Origin: Kiritimatiellia bacterium
Lineage (GTDB): Bacteria; Verrucomicrobiota; Kiritimatiellia; SS1-B-03-39; UBA6053
Direction: 5' to 3'
Length of the DNA stretch: 32,827 nucleotides
NCBI GenBank assembly: GCA_018401235.1
Contig: JAGYLC010000013.1
Location: 1 to 32,827 of the forward strand
Each line of letters starts with the position of its first letter. Within the stretch, counting starts at the first letter, position 1. A program made the translations under genes and the position numbers. Positions 24,566 to 32,827 of this stretch are shown in pieces. The notes under the pieces are model-generated. The model searched no databases. It had not been told where the DNA came from and was given only the letters and a program-made list of their open reading frames with translations.

Positions 24566-25338
24566 AACTCATCTCCAAATCGGGGTTCGGCCCCGCGGAA
24601 CACCAGCAGCCCCACCCCCAGCACCGCCCAGCACACCGCAAAGGAGAGGGCGATATACTCGAGTCCCACCGGGTCATGGGAAAGCAGAGTCTGACGATAT
24701 GCGGTCAGCAAACCGCTCATGGGATTCGCAAAAAACAGCCACTGCACCCAGGCCGGAAACGCCTCGGTGATCATATTCGGCTCATAAATCACCGGCGACA
24801 TAAAAAACCAGGCCAGCATCACCACCGATAGTACATGCTCCGTGTCCCTAAAAAACACATTCGCGGAACCCGCGATCAACGACAGTCCCAGGCTGAGCGC
24901 CAGGTGGGTGAGAACCACCAGCGGCAGCCACCACACCGGTCCGAAGCTGGTTCCCGCCACCAGCAGGTAGGCCAGCAACACCAAAAAAGAAAAGAAAAAA
25001 TTGACCGCGTTGGCCCCCACCATCGACAACGGCAGAATAATCCGCGGAAAAGCCGCCTTGGTCACCAGATTCGCATTCCCCAAGATGCAATGGAGGGAAT
25101 CCCCCAGGCACAGCGCGTGAAATTGCCATACGATAATCCCGCTCACCAGCGTGGGCAAATGAATCGGCACCCGGATCAGGCCCAAAAATACACTATAAAT
25201 GAGGATCAGGAACAGAGGGCTCAACAGGGACCAACACACACCCAACGCTGAATTCTTGTACCGAATTTTCAGGTTCCGCTGGATGAGGATCCAAATTAAT
25301 TCCCGCCGCCGGAACAGGTCCTTAAGCTGGTTTATCAT
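24562..25338 (-). CDS. wzm: Polysaccharide/O-antigen exporter permease (Wzm type, ABC-2)
   Basis: This 258-residue ABC-2 permease has the family opening FRRRELIWILIQRNLKIRYK and about six membrane helices, with LGVCWSLLSPLFLILIYSVF and FFMSPVIYEPNMI among the conserved pieces; RYKNSALGVCWSLLSPL is typical of TagG/Wzm/KpsM. It forms the membrane channel for undecaprenyl-linked polysaccharide together with the ATPase encoded immediately after it (4-bp overlap). Its first codons lie inside the tail of a frameshifted beta-barrel gene remnant. Confidence 0.93.
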   Translation of the reverse strand: MINQLKDLFRRRELIWILIQRNLKIRYKNSALGVCWSLLSPLFLILIYSVFLGLIRVPIHLPTLVSGIIVWQFHALCLGDSLHCILGNANLVTKAAFPRIILPLSMVGANAVNFFFSFLVLLAYLLVAGTSFGPVWWLPLVVLTHLALSLGLSLIAGSANVFFRDTEHVLSVVMLAWFFMSPVIYEPNMITEAFPAWVQWLFFANPMSGLLTAYRQTLLSHDPVGLEYIALSFAVCWAVLGVGLLVFRGAEPRFGDEL

Positions 25339-25689
25339 GGCAGTGACTTAGACCACTATCCCTCCAAATGTCAATTCCCTTATTCAATGACAGACCGACC
25401 CCAGCGCCCGCGTACAGGGCTTTGCCAACAATCAAATATGCCTGCGGAGCCCAGGGTCCTCCCCGAAACGGCTGGGTGCGAACTCCAGATTCAACTCGAA
25501 CCCCAACAAATCCCCACGATTCTGGAAACTCAGCAAATACGAGAACCCGCTGTCATCGATATCATCCACTTCAAAATCATCCAGGGATACCCAATAATTT
25601 AACCCAAGACCCACACGGGATTCCGCACGGACTGCGGCAACCCCTGCAAAACACAACACAGCAAGAAACAGGAAACGCATTTTTTTCAT
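25322..25689 (-). pseudogene. Truncated, frameshifted small outer-membrane beta-barrel protein
   Basis: From ATG 25689 the frame gives a signal peptide (MRFLFLAVLCFAGVAAVRA) and the first barrel strands (GLGLNYWVSL, FSYLLSFQNRGDLLGFELN), then runs into a stop at about 25432. In another frame similarity resumes with AYLIVGKALYAGAGVGLSLN and ends at a stop at 25322-25324, inside the wzm start region. A frameshift near 25440 thus splits it, and the remaining strands (normally about 80 more residues in this protein type) are missing. GGGAG lies upstream of the start. Confidence 0.6.
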
Positions 25690-26051
25690 AAGTTATACTC
25701 CCTAAAATAGAGTGGATACGCTGTACAGAGTTCCGAATGCGCCTATGGGGGCGCAGAACTTCGTACGATTGTGCTCAGATATAAAAACCATATCCTGTCG
25801 TCAACTTATTAATTTTCGTACAGAAGTTGAGTCAATCTGCCGGCAGGTTCCAGTTTTATCAGCGGATCCCGGAAGGAATACTCCATCCAAGGCTCCTACG
25901 CGAGTGTCAGCGGGTTCCCATTGAGGTTTAGTGCGGATTTTTCGTGTAAAACTATTCTCTCTCGGTGTTTTCATCCTTAAAAAAATCAGCCGTGTGGGGC
26001 ATAGCCTCCCGTGATTTTCCTGTTGATATCCTCGTAAGGAATTCTATACAG
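25690..26051. other. Divergent intergenic region
   Basis: 362 bp between the beta-barrel remnant (minus) and the efflux operon (plus). It should contain the promoter of the efflux operon. No gene, terminator or clear operator was found. AAGGA at about 26036-26040 is a plausible ribosome site for the start at 26052. Confidence 0.45.
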
Positions 26052-27413
26052 ATGGAGATTAATACGCTAAACTTTGGTTTGACTCGACACATGAATAAAT
26101 TACCCCTCGTCCGATTCGGCTGTTCCGGTACGATACTTCTCGTAAGTATCGGGATTGCGATGTTGTTATGGAAATCCCGTCCTGAATCCGACATTCGCCC
26201 CCCGCGCGAACCCGAATTGTCGGTCCGCCTTCATACCGTCACTCCCACCCAATTGGTGGTGCAGGTGGAAAGCCATGGCCGGGTTCAGGCGCTGCGAAGG
26301 GTTCAACTTTCCGCGCAGGTGGCGGGGGAAGTGATCGAAACCGCCCCGGAATTACGATCAGGTCTGCTGGTGGAGACCGGTCAACTGTTGGTTCAAATCG
26401 ACCCCGGAGATAGCGAGAACGCGCTGGCGGAGGCGCAGGCCACCGTCGCCCGACTGAACGCCAGCCTTAGGATAATTGAGGCCAACCGCTCCTCCGAAGA
26501 GGAGCAACTCAAATTGGCTCAACGGTCATTGGAGTTGGCCCGGACCGATTTTGAGCGAATGAAATCGCTCTCCGAGCAGGGGCAGGCGGTATCCGTTTCC
26601 GTGGTGGAAGCCGCCGAGCGCAGCCTCACCCAGGCCCAATCGCAGGTGCTGCAATTGGAGCAATCTCTGTCGCTGGCCCCCAGCCGAATACAGGAAGCAG
26701 AAGCTGAGTTGCAGGCCGCTCACTCCAGAGTTAAACAGATGAATCTGCAACTGGCCCGAACCTCGATCAAAGCGCCATTTGATGGGCGCATCCTGCAGTC
26801 GCAAGTGGAAGTGGGCGAATTTCTCCAAGCCGGAACCCGGGTAGTGGAGCTGGCGGATGACTCGCTATTAGAAATCCATGTCCCCATTCCGGCCTCCGAC
26901 TTGAGGAATTGGCTCCCTTTCGACAGCTCCCTTTCTTCCGATTCCGGCTGGTTCCCTCCGCTGGAGCCAGTCGATGTCTCCGTTGAATGGTCCGAATCCT
27001 CTGCCGATCATCGCTGGCAGGGAACCCTCCACCGTATCACCCAATTCGACACCTCCACCCGCACCGCCATGGTCGTGGTGCGAGTTTCCCAGGAAAGCGG
27101 GCGACCGGCACGCAACATCCAAGAACCGCAAAACTCCACTCCCTTTCCTCTCACCGAGGGAATGTTCTGCAAGGTCCGAATCCCGGGCCGGAAACTGACG
27201 AATGTGTTCGCCCTGCCCCGCGAGGCCGTCTCTTTTGAGGGCCGTTGTTACATCTCCAAAGAGGGGCGTCTCAAAACTGCGGACGTAGAGGTCGTCCGCA
27301 GCGAAGGAGATCTGGTCTACGTATCCAGCGGCCTTTCCGAGGGGGATCAGGTCATTGTCACCCGTCTGGTGGCTCCGTTGGAAGGGGCAAAACTGGTTGA
27401 GGCGGGCGAGTAG
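26052..27413 (+). CDS. RND efflux periplasmic adaptor (membrane fusion protein)
   Basis: This protein of about 453 residues has one N-terminal membrane anchor (SGTILLVSIGIAMLLW), split biotinyl-lipoyl-like halves (VESHGRVQALRRVQLSAQVA and SIKAPFDGRILQSQVEVG) around a long Glu/Gln/Ala-rich coiled-coil hairpin (about residues 115-240), then beta-barrel and membrane-proximal domains. It should link the RND pump to the TolC-like channel. I prefer ATG 26052, which has AAGGA upstream; ATG 26091 (MNKLPLV) and the longer frame from 25965 are alternatives. It is first of three genes; the pump gene follows 2 bp after the stop. Confidence 0.9.
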   Translation: MEINTLNFGLTRHMNKLPLVRFGCSGTILLVSIGIAMLLWKSRPESDIRPPREPELSVRLHTVTPTQLVVQVESHGRVQALRRVQLSAQVAGEVIETAPELRSGLLVETGQLLVQIDPGDSENALAEAQATVARLNASLRIIEANRSSEEEQLKLAQRSLELARTDFERMKSLSEQGQAVSVSVVEAAERSLTQAQSQVLQLEQSLSLAPSRIQEAEAELQAAHSRVKQMNLQLARTSIKAPFDGRILQSQVEVGEFLQAGTRVVELADDSLLEIHVPIPASDLRNWLPFDSSLSSDSGWFPPLEPVDVSVEWSESSADHRWQGTLHRITQFDTSTRTAMVVVRVSQESGRPARNIQEPQNSTPFPLTEGMFCKVRIPGRKLTNVFALPREAVSFEGRCYISKEGRLKTADVEVVRSEGDLVYVSSGLSEGDQVIVTRLVAPLEGAKLVEAGE

Positions 27414-27415
27414 GC

Positions 27416-30400
27416 ATGAAAAAACTCCTGGCCGCCTTTGCTTCCAATGTGGTGTTTGCGAACATCATGATTTTTATGATGTTTCTACTGGGAGCCATAA
27501 GCATACTGATGATGCGGCGGGAAATGTTTCCCGAGATGTCCCTGGACCGGATTCAGATCAGCATCCCCTACCCCGGCGCAGATCCGGAAGAGGTAGAGGA
27601 GGGGGTGTTGCGTAAAATCGAAGATGCTCTGCAGGGCGAATCCGGGATCAAAGAGATCCTGACCTACGCGAGTGAAAATATGGGGACCACCATTATTACC
27701 GTGGACGAACGGTCAAGAACCCAGAACGTATTAGACCGCGTTCGTTCCAAAGTCGATGGCATCAGTACCTTTCCAGAGGGTGCAGAGAATCCGGTGATTT
27801 CTGAGATGATTCTGGAGGATCAGGTTTTGATACTCGCGGTTTCGGGCAACGTGCCCGAAGCGCGCATGAAAGAATGGGCCGAGCGAATCAAAGAGGATCT
27901 GCTACAATTGGACCCCGTCACCATTGTGGACGTGTTCGGGGCCCGGGACTATGAAATATCCGTGGAACTCTCCGAGGAACGCTTGCGGGAACATCAGTTG
28001 ACACTCGAAGGCGTCATGCGGGCGATCCAGGCGCACAACCTCAATGTGCCCGGCGGCTTGTTGAGGGGCGAAAACGAAGTGGTGCGTATCCGGACCCTGG
28101 GTCGAAAATACACCGGCGAAGAAGTGTCGAAAATTCCGGTCATCACCTATCCGGACGGACGGGTGGTCACCCTGGGTGAAGTGGCTGACGTCATGGACGG
28201 ATTTACAGAGGATGCGGTGCGCCCCGGGATCGATGGTCATCCGGCCCTGTTTATCTACGTAAAAAAAACCGCCATGCAGGACTCCTTGGATATCTCAAAG
28301 GCGACACTGGACTTTCTGGAGGAACAACGGCAAATCCTACCCGAGGGCCTTGAATTGGATTTGATTTATGACGCGACCGACATGCTTCGGGACCGCATAA
28401 ACCTTCTGGTCAAAAACGGGATCATTGGTTTAAGTCTGGTGTTTATTCTCCTCTGGCTGTTTCTGGATCTTCGCCTGAGCTTTTGGGCGGGCATGGGCAT
28501 GCCGATTTCCATTGCCGGGGCACTGGTGATTCTGTGGGCGGTGGGCGGATCGCTGAACATGATTTCGCTTTTCGGTTTGATAATGGTACTGGGCATCATT
28601 GTCGACGATGCCATTGTGGTGGGCGAAGCCATTTATTACCACCAACAACAACCCGGGGCGGATCCCTACCTCGCGGCGGTAAAGGGAGTGTCCGAAGTGG
28701 GAATGCCGGTGCTGGGCGCGGTAACCACCACCATCGTGGCCTTTGTTCCGCTGATGTTCGTGGGCGGCATTATGGGAAAATTCATCTCCATCCTCCCGGT
28801 GGTGGTCATCGCCTGCCTAATTGTCTCCCTTTGGGAGTGCCTGCTGCTGTTACCCGCCCACCTCGGAGTTCATTTACCCTCCGAACGAAGTGACCGAAGC
28901 CGCATCCGCCGATTCTTCAAAACCATTCACCAGCACACCGGCAAAAGACTGGAACGTTTCTCCGAGGGACCATATCAACGCTTTCTCACCCTCTCTCTGA
29001 CCTGGCGCTATGTCGCCTTCTGTATCGCCATCGGTATTCTGGTGATAACCGGCGGAGCTGTCGCCAGCGGGCGGATTGAAGTGACCATGTTCCCCTCCTT
29101 CGACAGTTTTATGCTTACCGCAGTAGTGGAGTTTCCCAACGGAACTCCGATCGAGGTTACAGATGCCGCGCTCGACCACATCGAAAAAGCGGCGGAATCG
29201 CTCAATGAACGCATCGAGACCCGCAGTGGGAGCCCCGCCATCCAAAAAATTCTGAGGCTCGCGGGCGAAAATTTGAACGATCCTTATTCCGCCACCACCG
29301 AGAATCTGGGATCCGTCCAGATCATTCTGGTGGAGAGCACCGACCGGCGACTGGGCTCGGAACAGATTATGACGATGTGGGAGAATGAAATCGGCATCAT
29401 TCCCGGAGTCGAGGCGTTGACGGTGGAAGAACTTGAAGCGGGTCCACCTGGCAAACCGATTGATGTCCGCATTAAAGGAAGCGACCTGGCCGCGATGCGA
29501 AAAGCCGCCGACGACCTCCAAGCGATTATGGAAAGTTATGCCGGCACCAGTCAAATCCAGACGGATCTGAGGCCCGGCAAAAATGAAATCCGCTTCACCC
29601 TCAAACCGGAGGCGCTCCACCTGGGAATTTCGGTGGAGGACGTGGGGCGCCAATTAAATATGGCCTATTACGGCGGAGAAGCGCTGCGCCTGCAGAGAGG
29701 ACGCGACGAGGTAAAGGTCATGGTCCGAAATACCGCCAGTGAGCGCAGTCTACTTGCTTCCATCGACAATGTACGTATCCGCACCCCGGATGGTCGCGAG
29801 ATTCCCCTGCGGGCGGTGGCCGATATGGAAACCGGACCCGGCTTCGCCACCATCACCCGGGTGGACGGGCTGCGGGCGGTGGGAGTCAGCGCAAACGCCG
29901 ACAACGAGCAAATGCCCGCCTCCCAAATTAACCGGGAACTGGAACAAACCCACTTTCCCGAATTGCGGAATCGCTACCCCTCCCTGTATTTCGAATTTCA
30001 GGGGGAACAAAAAGATTCCGCGGAATCCGTGGGTTCTCTGAAAATTGGATTTCCAATCGCCTTGGTGGGCATCTACATTATTATCGCCACCATTTTTCGC
30101 TCGTACGCTCAACCTCTGATCATCATGCTGACGGTTCCCTTCGGCATCATTGGCGCGGTATTGGGACATTTACTGCGGGATGTGGATCTTTCCCTGATGA
30201 GCCTGTTCGGAATGGTGGCTCTGGCCGGGGTGGTGGTAAACGATGCCATTGTCCTGATCGAATCCTTCAACCACCACATTACCGAAGGCTATGACGTAAT
30301 GGAGGCTCTCAAAGAGGCGGGTAAACGACGTTTTCGAGCGGTGTTCCTGACCACCTTAAGCACCGTGGGAGGGCTCACTCCGCTGATCATCGAGAAGAAT

Positions 30401-30613
30401 CTTCAGGCCCAGTTTCTAATCCCGATGGCTATTTCCATCGCTGCCGGGGTCGCCTTCGCCACCTTACTGACCCTGTTGCTGGTTCCCAGCCTGTTGCTGA
30501 TTTTAAATGATCTGCGACGCGGCTGGGCCTATCTGCTTACGGGGGAATGTCCGGAACGCCGGGCCGACCTCGAACCCGCCCGCAAACGAAACCAATTCCC
30601 AAATATCGTATGA
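27416..30613 (+). CDS. RND-family efflux pump (AcrB/MMPL superfamily, HAE type)
   Basis: This 1065-residue inner-membrane pump has two homologous halves. The proton-relay pair is in GIIVDDAIVVGEAIYYH (about Asp397-Asp398), with the equivalent VVVNDAIVLIESFNHHITEG in the second half. Other landmarks are FPEMSLDRIQISIPYPGADP and VEEGVLRKIEDALQG at the start of the porter domain, and the helix GMPISIAGALVILW. The length fits hydrophobe/amphiphile exporters rather than the SecDF type. Substrates cannot be inferred. It is co-transcribed with the adaptor and outer-membrane channel genes. Confidence 0.95.
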   Translation: MKKLLAAFASNVVFANIMIFMMFLLGAISILMMRREMFPEMSLDRIQISIPYPGADPEEVEEGVLRKIEDALQGESGIKEILTYASENMGTTIITVDERSRTQNVLDRVRSKVDGISTFPEGAENPVISEMILEDQVLILAVSGNVPEARMKEWAERIKEDLLQLDPVTIVDVFGARDYEISVELSEERLREHQLTLEGVMRAIQAHNLNVPGGLLRGENEVVRIRTLGRKYTGEEVSKIPVITYPDGRVVTLGEVADVMDGFTEDAVRPGIDGHPALFIYVKKTAMQDSLDISKATLDFLEEQRQILPEGLELDLIYDATDMLRDRINLLVKNGIIGLSLVFILLWLFLDLRLSFWAGMGMPISIAGALVILWAVGGSLNMISLFGLIMVLGIIVDDAIVVGEAIYYHQQQPGADPYLAAVKGVSEVGMPVLGAVTTTIVAFVPLMFVGGIMGKFISILPVVVIACLIVSLWECLLLLPAHLGVHLPSERSDRSRIRRFFKTIHQHTGKRLERFSEGPYQRFLTLSLTWRYVAFCIAIGILVITGGAVASGRIEVTMFPSFDSFMLTAVVEFPNGTPIEVTDAALDHIEKAAESLNERIETRSGSPAIQKILRLAGENLNDPYSATTENLGSVQIILVESTDRRLGSEQIMTMWENEIGIIPGVEALTVEELEAGPPGKPIDVRIKGSDLAAMRKAADDLQAIMESYAGTSQIQTDLRPGKNEIRFTLKPEALHLGISVEDVGRQLNMAYYGGEALRLQRGRDEVKVMVRNTASERSLLASIDNVRIRTPDGREIPLRAVADMETGPGFATITRVDGLRAVGVSANADNEQMPASQINRELEQTHFPELRNRYPSLYFEFQGEQKDSAESVGSLKIGFPIALVGIYIIIATIFRSYAQPLIIMLTVPFGIIGAVLGHLLRDVDLSLMSLFGMVALAGVVVNDAIVLIESFNHHITEGYDVMEALKEAGKRRFRAVFLTTLSTVGGLTPLIIEKNLQAQFLIPMAISIAAGVAFATLLTLLLVPSLLLILNDLRRGWAYLLTGECPERRADLEPARKRNQFPNIV

Positions 30614-31914
30614 AGTTTTTTCTTCTTATTGGCCTCACCATCTGCCTGACTCTCCCGGCCGACGAAACCACCCTCACCCTGCAAAAGGCCTGGGAGATGG
30701 CGCTCGCGGAGAACCCCAGCGAAGAGGTGGCGCTGGCCCGGCTTCAGCAGGCGGAAGCCCGCTACCAACAGGCCCGCAGCCAAAACCACCCCCGTCTATC
30801 GATCCAAGCCGCGGGCACCCGCATCCAATACAGTGATACTCAATTGTTGCGCATTCCCGGGGCCCCCGACAGTAGCGAACTCTATGAAGCGGGACTCAAC
30901 GCCACCTGGTTGCTCTGGGACAGCGGAGTCCGCAAAAACCGAATCGCAGCCGGGGGACTCGAAGCCGAGGCCGCCTTGTCCGCGCAGGCGGACAGTCGGG
31001 AGACCTTGCTCGCCCAAGTCGGGCGCGCCTTCACCGCCGCCCAACTGGCCCGCGCGAATCTTCGTATCGCCGAAGCGGATATGGAATTCCAGAATCGGCA
31101 ACTCGAAAACAGCCGCCGCAAGGAGGCCGCCGGAATGGACAGCCGCACCGACCGACTCAATTTCGAAATCCGCAAACTCACCTCCGAAGACACCGCCCTC
31201 CGACAGAGCGCCAATTATGAAGGGGCCATGGCTGCGCTGGGCGCATTGCTCGGTCGTGAAGTTGATCACCCCCTTCCCCAACCGGTGAGTATCGGCGGCG
31301 GGCAGGCATCATTTACCGAAGAACCGATCGAACTCGGCGACCTCTGGCATCGTGCCCAAACCCAACTGCCCATTCTGCAACAGGTGCGGCTGCAGGAAGA
31401 GGCCGCCCGGGCCGCCGGGGAAAGTGCGCGTGCCCGCTTTGGCCCCGAACTGGCCTTATTCGGAAATCTTTCGGCGGAACGGGAGGAAGATCCCGCCTTC
31501 AGCGATGGCGATTTGGGCAACTCGGTCGGTCTCCAACTTTCCTGGGACTTGTGGGATGGAAACCTGCGCCGGCAACAGGTGCGGGAGTCAGATGCCCAGG
31601 TACAAGAAGCCGCGGCCCGCAGTCGACAGGTCCGCTTGCAGGCTTTTGCCGAACTTCAGCAAGCGTTCACCGACTACCAGGCCAGCCGCAAATCGCAGAC
31701 TCTCAGCGCCACCATCCTCGAACGCAGCCGGGAAAATCGGGATCTTATCGAAACGTCCTTCGAAGCGGGGCGGGAAACCCTATTGCGCCTGAATGAGGCT
31801 CAACGGGACTTCAACAATGCCGAAACCCGCTACGCCACCGCCCGCCTGCAGCGTCAACTCTCCTGGATCGAACTCCAAAAAGCCACCGGCAACCTGCGGT
31901 CGCAGGTAAAGTAA
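30610..31914 (+). CDS. TolC-family outer-membrane channel
   Basis: This protein of about 434 residues has a signal peptide (MKFFLLIGLTICLTLPA) and two repeated outer-membrane efflux protein domains. TLQKAWEMALAENPS and QARSQNHPRLSIQAAGTRIQ open the first; ARFGPELALFGNLSAER and LQLSWDLWDGNLRRQQV are the matching pieces of the second. Long Ala/Gln/Arg-rich helices follow each. I chose ATG 30610, which overlaps the pump stop by 4 bp (ATGA) and gives a signal peptide; a longer frame from 30547 lies inside the pump gene. With the adaptor and pump it makes a tripartite exporter. Confidence 0.93.
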   Translation: MKFFLLIGLTICLTLPADETTLTLQKAWEMALAENPSEEVALARLQQAEARYQQARSQNHPRLSIQAAGTRIQYSDTQLLRIPGAPDSSELYEAGLNATWLLWDSGVRKNRIAAGGLEAEAALSAQADSRETLLAQVGRAFTAAQLARANLRIAEADMEFQNRQLENSRRKEAAGMDSRTDRLNFEIRKLTSEDTALRQSANYEGAMAALGALLGREVDHPLPQPVSIGGGQASFTEEPIELGDLWHRAQTQLPILQQVRLQEEAARAAGESARARFGPELALFGNLSAEREEDPAFSDGDLGNSVGLQLSWDLWDGNLRRQQVRESDAQVQEAAARSRQVRLQAFAELQQAFTDYQASRKSQTLSATILERSRENRDLIETSFEAGRETLLRLNEAQRDFNNAETRYATARLQRQLSWIELQKATGNLRSQVK

Positions 31915-31975
31915 TCCATTCGTAAACCTCGGAAGACAACCGGGAATTCGGATGCGCTACCCATAATTTTACTCA

Positions 31976-32019
31976 CATTCCTCACGCATTCCTCATGCAT
32001 TCCTCACACATTCCTCATG
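31976..32019. repeat. Four tandem 11-bp units (CATTCCTCAYG-like)
   Basis: Four consecutive 11-bp units read CATTCCTCACG, CATTCCTCATG, CATTCCTCACA, CATTCCTCATG. They lie about 60 bp after the efflux operon and 67 bp before the sulfotransferase start. A matching ATTCCTCATGC occurs again at 32811-32821, after the sulfotransferase gene. Confidence 0.9.
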
Positions 32020-32085
32020 GGGTTCGCGAAGAAAAATCATTGACCAAGCCTGTGTATGGGGGGAAAGTGCTAAAAAAGTTTATAC

Positions 32086-32745
32086 ATGGGAAAAGTGAAG
32101 ATAAGCGGAAAAATTATTGGAGTGGGGTTTCACAAAACGGGGACATCCACATTGCGCGATGCCTTGAACCTTTTGGGATACCGGGTGAAGGATTGTACTC
32201 CTAGACCCCTCATCCCCATTCTGAAGGGGGATTATCAGAAAGTGGTGAGAATGCTCAACAACTACGATGCGGCTGAGGACACCCCCTGGTACATGATTTA
32301 CAAAGAGTTAGACCGACTCATTCCCCATTCAAAATTTATCCTCACCCTGCGCGACCCGGAAAGTTGGTACCTAAGCGTGAGTCGACACATTGGGGATCTG
32401 CGCAGTCCGCATCACGAATGGATCTACGGCAAGGGCATGGGGCTTCCTAAATATCACAAACAAAACACCATCGACGTATACACGAGGCATAATCAGGAAG
32501 TACTTGAGTACTTCAAGAACAGGCCGGATAAGTTGCTGGTGTTGGATTTCACCAAGGGAGACCGCTGGGATCCGTTGTGCGAGTTCCTGGGGCATCCCGT
32601 CCCCAGCACCCCTTTCCCTCACGCGAATGACTCCAAGTCGGAGAAAACCCCATTTGGATTGCTTTACCGAAAATGGAGACATCAGCGCCAGCAGAGCCGA
32701 AACGATATCAAAATGAAATATCTGGAGGCACGGGGATATTTGTAA
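32086..32745 (+). CDS. Sulfotransferase family protein (P-loop)
   Basis: This 219-residue protein opens with GKIIGVGFHKTGTSTLRDAL, the 5'-phosphosulfate-binding loop of PAPS-dependent sulfotransferases, and has LTLRDPESWYLSVSRHIG at about residues 85-102, the 3'-phosphate-binding segment. The size matches the short bacterial Sulfotransfer_4-type proteins. The acceptor is unknown; a glycan, lipid or other metabolite is possible. The start ATG at 32086 gives the P-loop close to the N-terminus, but the nearest purine-rich run (GGGGGGAAAG) is about 20 bases away, so translation may be weak. It stands alone, flanked by the 11-bp repeat. Confidence 0.88.
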   Translation: MGKVKISGKIIGVGFHKTGTSTLRDALNLLGYRVKDCTPRPLIPILKGDYQKVVRMLNNYDAAEDTPWYMIYKELDRLIPHSKFILTLRDPESWYLSVSRHIGDLRSPHHEWIYGKGMGLPKYHKQNTIDVYTRHNQEVLEYFKNRPDKLLVLDFTKGDRWDPLCEFLGHPVPSTPFPHANDSKSEKTPFGLLYRKWRHQRQQSRNDIKMKYLEARGYL

Positions 32746-32827
32746 GTTACCCAACCCATTGCCAATTCAAAAGCAAAGCGCAATTTCTTAAGGCCTGATT
32801 CTATCACTTGATTCCTCATGCTTGGAG

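Noticed and set aside
28874-29653. Minus-strand frame of 259 codons inside the RND gene
   Set aside because: Shadow of the pump gene; no ribosome site or family motif.

Overview
The window looks like chromosomal DNA of a Gram-negative bacterium, most likely a verrucomicrobial (Opitutae-like) lineage. The reasons are an F-type ATP synthase operon with an atpZ/atpI head, a PUR-alpha-like nucleic-acid-binding protein with an acidic tail, a System II (ResB/CcsA) cytochrome c maturation pair, an RND/TolC efflux operon, lipoproteins, and fragments of BamA-like, STN-like and small beta-barrel proteins of kinds I associate with that phylum. The lineage is inferred from gene content only. No rRNA, tRNA, integrase, intact transposase or CRISPR array was seen.

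Layout. 1-3979 (minus): head of the atp operon, atpZ-atpI-atpB-atpE-atpF-atpH-atpA, with atpA running off the left edge. 4256-4723: a DUF985-type cupin. 4752-5498: one copy of a dispersed repeat followed by a decayed BamA-like gene. 5618-8228 (minus): a three-gene amino-acid ABC importer with two odd parts. Its lipoprotein receptor has its lobes in permuted order, and its ATPase carries an extra C-terminal GHKL/RsbW-like domain. 8229-9650: non-coding and decayed sequence around a 213-bp palindromic element. 9655-10773 (minus): a bacterial nitric oxide synthase oxygenase whose stop codon lies in the loop of its own terminator. 11124-14698 (minus): a hyuA/hyuB hydantoinase-type pair. 14762-14894: the second copy of the dispersed repeat. 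14954-17322 (minus): nadB, with a dense cluster of frameshifts, overlapping a CbiX-type chelatase gene. 17412-17729: the PUR-domain protein. 17918-21707 (minus): lipoprotein-resB-ccsA, each pair overlapping by 4 bp. 21880-22483: two gene fragments. 22546-23187: an unknown secreted protein. 23363-25338 (minus): a Wzm/Wzt-type polysaccharide exporter that overlaps a truncated beta-barrel gene. 26052-31914 (plus): an MFP-RND-TolC efflux operon. 32086-32745 (plus): a sulfotransferase preceded by an 11-bp tandem repeat.

Intact operons are tightly packed, many with 4-bp ATGA/GTGA overlaps. The gaps between them hold gene fragments and repeats, so the window reads as core operons separated by decaying accessory DNA. 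The NOS gene is locally AT-richer than the neighbouring hydantoinase genes, which suggests separate acquisition.

The best candidate for an undescribed system is the importer at 5618-8228. A periplasmic receptor re-wired at its hinge and an ATPase with a regulatory-looking GHKL-type tail sit in one operon. The tail lacks recognisable ATP-binding glycines and may be a protein-interaction module. The operon lies about 1.4 kb from an arginine-using NOS, but any link between them is speculation.
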